Of a stretch of DNA of 6,279 bases, positions 1 to 5,500 are shown piece after piece. The notes beneath the pieces were generated by a model. The model ran no database searches, was not told the DNA's origin, and saw only the letters and a list, made by a program, of their open reading frames with translations. The translations under genes and the position numbers were made by a program. This DNA comes from an uncultured Candidatus Peregrinibacteria bacterium (lineage in GTDB: Bacteria > Patescibacteriota > Gracilibacteria > Peribacterales > Peribacteraceae), in contig CAJXJE010000045.1 in NCBI GenBank assembly GCA_913054215.1, positions 1 to 6,279 of the forward strand. Reading direction: 5' to 3'. Position 1 is the first letter of the stretch; the number at the start of each line of letters is the position of its first letter.

Positions 1-584
1 GCTGAAGAGCTTCCTCCAGGTCCAGGTCCGGGTCCGGGTCCATCATCCTCGTCTCCATCATCCTCGTCTCCATCATCGCCTTCGTCTCCATCATCGCCTT
101 CGTCTCCATCATCACCTTCGTCTCCATCATCATCTGATCCAGGTCCAGGTCCAGGTCCAGGTCCGGGTCCGGGTCCGGGTCCAGGTCCACTTGTACTTGT
201 ACTTGTAGTAGAGTTATCGCTACTCGAAAATGAAGAGATTTCTGAAGAAGTTCCTCCAGGCCCCGGTCCCGGTCCCGATGATCCAGGTCCACCACTACCA
301 TCGTCACCATCGTTAGGATCTTCATCACATCCTGGTATAGGAATGTGCACACAACGTCCTTCAGTTCCAAAGTTCATGCAGTAGTCAGCGGTACAAGGGT
401 CACTATCTCGACAGGCTATGATATCCAATGGATCTCCAGGGCAGCATCCTGTAATAAATTCACATCCTGGGAATGTACTCCCTTGTCCGGTGAGTTCTCG
501 CGAAGAGTTGTTAAGAAACATTGCTAACGCAATGACTCCTCCAAGAATAAGAAGAATGCCGACTCTACCAATTTTTTTTTGCAT
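1..584 (-). CDS. Membrane-anchored or secreted Cys-rich protein with GP and DG repeats (partial)
   Basis: The frame opens with ATG at 584-582 and stays open for 194 codons to the window edge, so the C-terminus is missing. Residues 6-24 are a hydrophobic segment after MQKK, fitting a Sec signal peptide or N-terminal anchor; ALA at about 20-22 could be a cleavage site. Residues 41-86 hold eight cysteines (41, 47, 48, 58, 64, 69, 78, 86). The spacing DPCTADYC...GRCVHIPIPGC resembles Cys-rich repeats seen in large secreted bacterial proteins and is probably disulfide-bonded outside the cell. From about residue 87 the chain is low complexity: Gly-Pro runs, a Ser/Thr stretch and an Asp/Gly/Glu block, as in an extended stalk. 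It lies 99 bases after rplL, behind a terminator, so it is probably a separate unit. No Shine-Dalgarno is visible. The frame is certain from its composition and length; the surface role is inferred and no named family is claimed. Confidence 0.8.
   Translation of the reverse strand, partial: MQKKIGRVGILLILGGVIALAMFLNNSSRELTGQGSTFPGCEFITGCCPGDPLDIIACRDSDPCTADYCMNFGTEGRCVHIPIPGCDEDPNDGDDGSGGPGSSGPGPGPGGTSSEISSFSSSDNSTTSTSTSGPGPGPGPGPGPGPGPGSDDDGDEGDDGDEGDDGDEGDDGDEDDGDEDDGPGPGPGPGGSSS
46..129 (-). repeat. In-frame tandem repeat coding DDGDE / DDGDEG
   Basis: Two 15-base units (46-60, 61-75) are followed by three 18-base units (76-93, 94-111, 112-129). The 15-mers are identical to each other, and the 18-mers differ at one base. 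Read on the minus strand they encode a five- or six-residue acidic unit, giving an Asp/Gly/Glu-rich block that could bind divalent cations or act as a flexible spacer. Unit lengths are multiples of three, so copy-number change would keep the frame. Confidence 0.9.
141..188 (-). repeat. Eight-unit hexamer repeat coding Gly-Pro
   Basis: Eight consecutive hexamers (AGGTCC or GGGTCC on the plus strand) encode (Gly-Pro)8 in the surface protein. Shorter runs of the same hexamer occur at about 18-41 and 263-275. Each of these is preceded in the protein by a Ser/Asp-rich stretch and followed by GG and serines, hinting at a larger repeated unit of about 240 bases. Confidence 0.9.
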
Positions 585-633
585 ACAGCTGAAGAGATTC
601 TATCAAAGCAGGCTGAATAAATTCATTGCAAAT

Positions 634-666
634 TACCAAAAACCCCGCATACACGGGGTCTTGGTA
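634..666 (-). terminator. Intrinsic terminator of the rplJ-rplL operon
   Basis: On the minus strand, 18 bases after the rplL stop, CCCCG (654-658 on the plus strand) pairs with CGGGG (643-647) around a six-base loop. The stem extends through A-U and G-U pairs into the following run of five T, and CC/GG plus AT pairs close it below one bulge. The T-run falls after the stem only in the minus direction, so it ends the ribosomal operon and separates it from the surface-protein gene. Confidence 0.85.
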
Positions 667-683
667 TTAGTGCAATGTAGACC

Positions 684-1088
684 CTATTTTAAGGTCGCTG
701 TTGCTCCAGCTTCTTCAAGCTTCTTTTTCATTTCCTCAGCCTCTTCTTTTGGAACACCTTCCTTGATTACCTTTGGTGCACCGTCAACTGCGGCCTTGGC
801 TTCTCCGAGAGGGAGACCTGTGATCTCACGTACTGCCTTGATAGCAGCAATTTTCTGATCACCGGCTGCGGTAATTTCTACATCGTAGTTACTCTTTTCG
901 TCTGCACCACCCTCATCGCCATCGGCGGCTGGGGCACCAACTGCGACAGGAGCTGCTGTGGAAATACCGTATTCTTCCTCCATGAATTTTACGACGTTGT
1001 TCAACTGTACAACATTGAGTTTCTCGACTGCGTCGATAACAGTTTTCTCCTCCTTGGAGAGCTCTACAGTTTTCGTGTCATCAGCCAT
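684..1088 (-). CDS. rplL: Large ribosomal subunit protein bL12 (L7/L12)
   Basis: This 134-residue protein is the multi-copy stalk component that recruits translation factors to the ribosome. The N-terminal part (about 1-42) is the helical dimerisation and L10-binding domain. An Ala/Gly/Pro/Asp hinge follows at about 43-65. The C-terminal domain (about 67-134) carries the family hallmarks IKAVREITGLPLGEAK, VIKEGVPKEEAE and the closing KKLEEAGATATLK. The length is slightly above the usual 120-130, mostly through a longer acidic hinge. The start is ATG at 1088-1086; it lies 49 bases after the rplJ stop, so the two genes share a transcript. The bases before it (TTTTTTACCCCTTAATCC) contain no Shine-Dalgarno. 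The stop is TAG. It is the last gene before the terminator, and rpoB does not follow. Confidence 0.98.
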   Translation of the reverse strand: MADDTKTVELSKEEKTVIDAVEKLNVVQLNNVVKFMEEEYGISTAAPVAVGAPAADGDEGGADEKSNYDVEITAAGDQKIAAIKAVREITGLPLGEAKAAVDGAPKVIKEGVPKEEAEEMKKKLEEAGATATLK

Positions 1089-1110
1089 GATGGATTAAGG
1101 GGTAAAAAAT

Positions 1111-1138
1111 TGAAAATGGAAAATGGAAAATGGAAAAT
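1111..1138. repeat. Four-copy 7-bp tandem repeat between rplJ and rplL
   Basis: Four consecutive heptamers (TGAAAAT once, then GGAAAAT three times) fill most of the 49-base gap and end within the rplJ stop codon. In the mRNA the unit reads ATTTTCC. The tract is A/U-rich and unstructured, so it may keep the rplL start accessible, or it may simply be a slippage-prone simple repeat. Confidence 0.85.
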
Positions 1139-1851
1139 TACGAATCCTCTTTTGTATCGGGGGAATCGTTCTTCTCCGTGTTCTCCTCAGCAACATCTGC
1201 TGCTTCGGGTTTTGGTTCATCAGTAGTGTCACCATCCTGTGACTCTTTTGCATCCTGTGCATCTTTTACAGGTTTATCTTTGGCGACTTCTTCCTTTGGT
1301 TCATCTTTGACAGCCTCTTCTTTTACAAATCCTCCCTTGTCTGCCATCTGATCGAGAGCACGTGCAAATCCACCAAGTGGTGAGGTACACATACTGGCAA
1401 AACTTACGAGTGGAGAATTAAGTATACCCACAAACATACCAAGGAGCTGCTGCCGTCCTGGCATTTTCGCAAGTTCCATTGACTGCTCTGCTGTGAGAAG
1501 CTTTCCATCGTACACACCACCAACAAGAGTGACCTTGTCGTGGTCCTTACTAAATTTGAATGCAGTTTGTGCTCCAGACAGTGGATCTTCAAAACTCATG
1601 ATGCAGGCGATTGCTCCATCGATCTCCTTTGGTTCAATATCTGGGAGTCCTACTTCTTTAAATGCAAGTTTGATGAGTGTCTTCTTCATCACCTTCATCT
1701 CTGCTCCGTTTGCGCGGAGTTCATTACGTAATTCACTGACATCACCAACATTCAGTCCTGTGAAATGACCAAACATTACAGACTGAGCGTCCTTTAACTT
1801 TGTTGTAAGCTCTTTTACTTGTGCGGTCTTTTGATCTTTCGTGAGGGCCAT
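1138..1851 (-). CDS. rplJ: Large ribosomal subunit protein uL10 with acidic C-terminal extension
   Basis: This 237-residue protein forms the base of the ribosomal stalk and binds L12 dimers; in many bacteria the L10-L12 complex also represses its own operon. The N-terminal globular domain (about 1-130) shows family features: MALTKDQK start, SVMFGHFTGL, ELRANGAEMKVMKKTLIKLA and VGGVYDGKLLT. The L12-binding region follows (about 131-174: MPGRQQLLGMFVGILNSPL, then SPLGGFARALDQMADKGG). Residues 176-237 are an extra tail with 23 Asp/Glu, 10 Lys and no aromatic residues, probably disordered; E. coli L10 is 165 residues. I chose the ATG at 1851-1849 because the 35 further upstream codons of the open frame translate the leader hairpin and the C-rich repeat. 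There is no Shine-Dalgarno: the bases before the start are C-rich. The stop is TAA. The leader and attenuator just upstream imply autoregulation. Confidence 0.96.
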   Translation of the reverse strand: MALTKDQKTAQVKELTTKLKDAQSVMFGHFTGLNVGDVSELRNELRANGAEMKVMKKTLIKLAFKEVGLPDIEPKEIDGAIACIMSFEDPLSGAQTAFKFSKDHDKVTLVGGVYDGKLLTAEQSMELAKMPGRQQLLGMFVGILNSPLVSFASMCTSPLGGFARALDQMADKGGFVKEEAVKDEPKEEVAKDKPVKDAQDAKESQDGDTTDEPKPEAADVAEENTEKNDSPDTKEDS

Positions 1852-1856
1852 ATGTA

Positions 1857-1899
1857 GGGCGTAGGGAGTAGGGGGGTAGGGAGTAGGGGGGTGTGTGGG
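1857..1899 (+). repeat. G-run tract with 15-bp direct repeat, G-quadruplex candidate
   Basis: Six runs of three or more G (1857-1859, 1864-1866, 1871-1876, 1879-1881, 1886-1891, 1897-1899) are separated by 2-5 bases, which satisfies the usual G-quadruplex pattern. Within it the 15-mer TAGGGAGTAGGGGGG is repeated exactly in tandem (1862-1876, 1877-1891). It lies between the attenuator and the rplJ start, with the G-strand as template, so the rplJ mRNA carries C-runs just before its ATG. Confidence 0.8.
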
Positions 1900-1909
1900 A
1901 TTCGGAGTT

Positions 1910-1938
1910 AAAAAAAGTCTCCTGGGCGACCGGGAGAC
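1910..1938 (-). terminator. Attenuator hairpin in the rplJ leader
   Basis: On the minus strand GTCTCC pairs perfectly with GGAGAC (plus-strand arms 1933-1938 and 1917-1922) around a ten-base loop, followed at once by seven T. This is a textbook intrinsic terminator. It sits before rplJ, inside the leader, so it would work as a transcription attenuator controlling how much polymerase reaches rplJ-rplL. Confidence 0.88.
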
Positions 1939-2045
1939 CAGCGAGGTACACGACACGACTCAGCAAGCGTGAGCCGACTGAACGATGCTGTATACCTCGG
2001 AGGGTCTAATTTGGGGCCATCAGCCTTGCGCCCTCGGTCTTCGGT
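1910..2045 (-). promoter_or_regulatory. L10 (rplJ) leader RNA
   Basis: The minus-strand RNA resembles the ribosomal L10 leader family. It opens with a CCGAAGACCGAGGG segment, and GAGGG (2031-2035) pairs with CCCTC (2000-2004), with a small GGC/GCC hairpin between. CCGAGGTATAC then follows directly. The last ten bases of that block (1990-1999) pair with GTGTACCTCG (1942-1951), with one G-U pair, enclosing an inner hairpin CGGCTCA/TGAGTCG. The attenuator comes next. In the known family the L10-L12 complex binds the upstream kinked stem and favours termination. The pairings are read from the sequence; binding is inferred from the family. Confidence 0.85.
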
Positions 2046-2054
2046 CGTTTGGGG

Positions 2055-2082
2055 ATTTTAAAGTAAAGCATTGTTTTAGCAA
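2055..2082 (-). promoter_or_regulatory. Promoter for the rplJ-rplL operon
   Basis: On the minus strand TTGCTA (2077-2082) and TAAAAT (2055-2060) are separated by 16 bases, matching the -35 and -10 consensus at 4/6 and 5/6. Transcription would start near 2048, just before the first paired element of the L10 leader, which supports the assignment. Confidence 0.65.
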
Positions 2083-2115
2083 GTAAATACATGGAAATTT
2101 TGCAGTGAATCCACG

Positions 2116-2137
2116 AATGTAAGCTATTTCTTACATT
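2116..2137. promoter_or_regulatory. Perfect inverted repeat, candidate operator
   Basis: AATGTAAG (2116-2123) and CTTACATT (2130-2137) are exact inverted copies around a six-base spacer. The right arm overlaps the first two bases of the -35 box of the plus-strand promoter, a common position for a repressor or activator site. There is no following T-run in either direction, and it lies between divergent genes, so a terminator is unlikely. The binding protein is unknown. Confidence 0.55.
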
Positions 2138-2164
2138 AACAAAAGTACTAAAATGTGGTATAAT
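2136..2164 (+). promoter_or_regulatory. Extended -10 promoter, probably giving a leaderless mRNA
   Basis: TTAACA (2136-2141) and TATAAT (2159-2164) are 17 bases apart, 5/6 and 6/6 matches to the sigma-70 consensus, with TGG before the -10 giving an extended -10 element. Transcription should start at about 2170-2172, and the start codon is at 2173, leaving essentially no 5' leader. Confidence 0.82.
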
Positions 2165-2172
2165 AATATGTT

Positions 2173-2547
2173 ATGTTCACACAAACAGACTTTACGGCTT
2201 TTATTACGGGTTCTGGCGTATCTGAGCAGAGAAAAGCAGATCTTCTGGCTCAATCAGAAGAGATCTATCTCTCTGTATCCGGATCTCCATTTCTTAAGGA
2301 ACAATTAGCGGAAGATCTCCTGACGTTACTACCGTATTTTTCTGAAGAACAGACCGAAGAGATTCTTGCCCTTGTTCGAGAGGGTAATGAACAGACAAGC
2401 GATGAGGTCCAGGAGTTTCTTGCAAACAAGGATGATTTGATGCGAGAGGGGAAGCGACTACTTCGTGGTGCGGAGGAAGATATGTCTTTGGACGAAGAGG
2501 AAGATACGGCGAGCGATATTTTAGATGCTATTGATCATCAATCATGA
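2173..2547 (+). CDS. Small acidic helical protein of unknown function
   Basis: I do not recognise this 124-residue protein. It has 31 Asp/Glu against 9 Lys/Arg, no signal peptide, no membrane segment and no cysteines. The N-terminal two-thirds look like amphipathic helices (for example LKEQLAEDLLTLLPYFSEEQ and EEILALVREG). The C-terminus (from about 99) is very acidic (EEDMSLDEEED) and probably flexible. The start is ATG 2173, the first in frame and 8 bases after a consensus -10, with no Shine-Dalgarno. It ends in ATGA, where its TGA overlaps the ATG of the giant gene, so the two are co-transcribed and probably translationally coupled. Small acidic helical proteins encoded directly before a large effector are often cognate chaperones or regulators. 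That role is an inference from layout only. Confidence 0.85.
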   Translation: MFTQTDFTAFITGSGVSEQRKADLLAQSEEIYLSVSGSPFLKEQLAEDLLTLLPYFSEEQTEEILALVREGNEQTSDEVQEFLANKDDLMREGKRLLRGAEEDMSLDEEEDTASDILDAIDHQS

Positions 2548-5500
2548 ACGATCACAATGAACAACGTCGGTTCGTGCCAGACCCTGAGCAATCTGATGCT
2601 CCAAGGGATGGTGTAGAGAGTACAGAGAAGCAGAGGTATAACCCAGAAGAGCTGAGTAAAATACGTGCGTTAACAGAAAGGGTTGTCGCAGTGCTGGATA
2701 AGATGCAAGGAAAGATATGGCATCATGATAGTAAGCATTTGAGGGATCGCATAAAAGCATGTGCGAAATATCTTAATCATATGGATCGTGTGACTATGTC
2801 CGATGAAGAAAGTAGGAAGGGTGCACTCTACACAGAAAAGATAGATGCTCGTATTTCGGAGTTCCTTGATAGGAGTGATATGTATGTTGCGAGGATCGTG
2901 ATAGATCAATATGAGAGAGGAACAGAAAAGAGGGCAGACTTTTTTTCTCAAGAAGATCTAGAAGATAAAGATGCGGTGAAATGGGATTCAGTTCCTACTG
3001 CTCCAGCAAATATGTTTGCGGCGCAAAAAGATGAGTACGCAACAACATACTTTTCTCAAAACTTTAGACGTTTTGGAAGTGTTGCGAATTTAAAGAGATT
3101 TATTATAAGTTCAGGTGACTATTCGATGCTCGAAGGTCAACAAAAGGAGGCGGCTGTTATGAAAGATATGAAGAGGGCAACAGACTTACACTTACGCACA
3201 GTAAGAAGTGTTCTGCGTAACTTTCCGCAAGATCCAAAGTTGCGTGCGCGGTCTGCAACATATGGGCGTACGCTCGAGCGCTATGAAAGAGACATGAACG
3301 AGTTTGTGGATCTGCTAGTAGGAGTTGGCGATGTCAGTGATGCAAATTTGTATGACCCAGAGCTTGCAGCGGAGTGGGGGCAAGAGATTGTTTCTGGTAT
3401 GTCTGTCACAGAGGGGATCGCTTGGGCTAGAAAAATGGATAAGAGAATTGGCTACTGGCAAAGTGCAGGGCAAAAAAGTTCTGGTGAAGGTTTATTTATG
3501 GGTATTGCTGCAGGTCTTCGAGACAGCCTAGAAAGGGAACGACGAGAAGGTAACGGAGGCCTGCGATCTGAAGAAGCGTATAAGCAAAATTCTATGAAGT
3601 TAGCCGAACTCTTTCGTCTTCAGCTTTCGGGAGAAAATCGTGGTGAGAATATGCTTGCGGCTAACAAGAGAGATCCTCGTCTACATTTCGTAGGAAGAGA
3701 CCATACATTTGCAGTGGAAATGATAAAGAATGCGGTTGGATTTGAAGACTTGGCTTTTCGGTATATGGCATTGGAGTTGCGGCAAGCAGATCCTCTTAGT
3801 GCCACTGTAGAAGCAGGGTGGCCTTTTGTTCAGAATCAAATTAAGACAAAGCTTGGCTCAGAAGGGATGCAAAGACTCGAAGGTGTCGCGGCTTACAAGA
3901 ATATGGTTTCGAAAGTCTTGAAAACGCCACAAACGATTTCGGAAAGCGTAGAGAGGTATTCTATTTTCCTGCAGCTCAAGTCTTTGGCTGACGGTTCGCA
4001 AGTAGACCAAGGCGCAATGCAAAAAGATATTTCGGAGAAATACGAACCGTATATGAAAAAAGCAGCTACGGAGTTTACAACATACCTCGATGGAAATGTT
4101 AACAAACTTCTCTCTGGAGAGAGGGGGGTGGGTAATGTGGCTCTTACAAAGTCTCAGATCAAAGCTCTTGGGTATCTTTCAGATATGGAAGGGTATGGCT
4201 GGGATATTAGTGATGAAACTGCGGCTTATATAGAAATGGGAGGAAAGGTAGTCGCTATGATAGGTATAGGAATAGGTATGGCAATTGCTACAGGTGGATT
4301 GAGTTTGTCTGCACAGATGGCAGCTGTGGGATTAACGATGACTGCTTCAGGTGCCGTAATGGAAGGAACAGCAGTGGATTCTTTTGCGGAAGGTGTAAAA
4401 GTATACGGGGCCGACTTAGCGGTGAACTCCTTAGGAGTAGGAATTGGTCGTGTGCTCGGAGCTGGTCGGTATGCAGAGCAGTTGCGCAATGCAAACCCCG
4501 CAGGACTTGGTGCACGGCAGATCTTTAAGGAAGCTATGAGCAAAGGAGGCATGGCGCGCATGGGTCAGTACTATGATGATGCCGTTGGTGTTGGGACACG
4601 CTTGTTTGGTGCTACAGCAGAGGGTGTAGTGGATGTAACAGTAAGCTCTTGGGTAGATACACAACTTGTTCCGGGGACAACATTTATCGGCAACCTACAG
4701 AGCAATGCGATGTTTATGGGGCTTCCATTTGGTATGGAGTTTGGTAGAGATGTGATGCGTGGCCTTAGGCTTGCTCCTCCTCAAAATTTGCGAAATATTC
4801 ACAGGCTCTCTGGAAAGATTACTTCCGAGATAGAAACATTACGGGGACTTTGTGGTCCAGATATAGACCCCGCTTCGTTTTACAAGTCTGGGGATATTGA
4901 TTCCCTTATTGCGAGTGTTGATGGTCTCTCTTTGAAAGATCAAGTGGCAAACAGCGTGGGTCGCTTGCGGTCGCTTGAAACAGAAAGGGTACAAGTGTTA
5001 AGTGATATGGATCGCTTAGTTAAAAATAGATTAGAAGTAATGGAACGCGTAGGAAGCTTGGATGAGAGCCCTGAAGGAAGAGTTGCACGTACACAGGAGG
5101 GCTTAGATCTTTTACAATTTGAAGGCACGCCAAAAGATGCAGATGGTAAGACTATTGATTTTAAAAATCCTGATGAGAAATACGGAACGGCAATTCTCGA
5201 AGCACATGATATTGGCAAGCCTCCGTATACACCTGCTGAACTGAAGCAAAAACGGGAGATTCTCGTGGCAGTATTTGATGCAGATCAAGTTGATACATTG
5301 ATTCGTACGAGGATTGCTGGAATCCCACCTCCACCTCCACCCCCACCTCGCAATCCAAATCGAGGAAGAATTGTTTCCCCAGAGTCACGACGAACATCTT
5401 CAGAAATTATTAAAGCTGCACAGCAAATGCGTGATGCGTCATCACGGCCAGCATCTGTACACCATACACCTGATCCGGACCATGTTCGTATTGAACATGG

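Noticed and set aside
46..188. CRISPR-like repeats at the left edge
   Set aside because: The units are directly adjacent without unique spacers and are in frame with a coding sequence; they are protein repeats.
597..602. TAGAAT on the minus strand as a -10 box for the surface-protein gene
   Set aside because: No acceptable -35 lies 16-18 bases upstream, so only a weak -10-like match remains. The true promoter is unclear.
345..858. Plus-strand open frames of 60 and 146 codons
   Set aside because: They lie antisense to the surface-protein gene and rplL, cross the operon terminator, and have unconvincing composition. rplL on the minus strand is certain.
1852..1956. Upstream extension of rplJ by 35 codons
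   Set aside because: It would translate part of the attenuator hairpin and the C-rich repeat into a Pro/Thr/Tyr string unlike L10. The MALTKDQK start fits the family.
4226..4664. Three minus-strand open frames inside the giant gene
   Set aside because: They mirror the long plus-strand frame and have low-complexity proline or isoleucine strings produced by its codon pattern.
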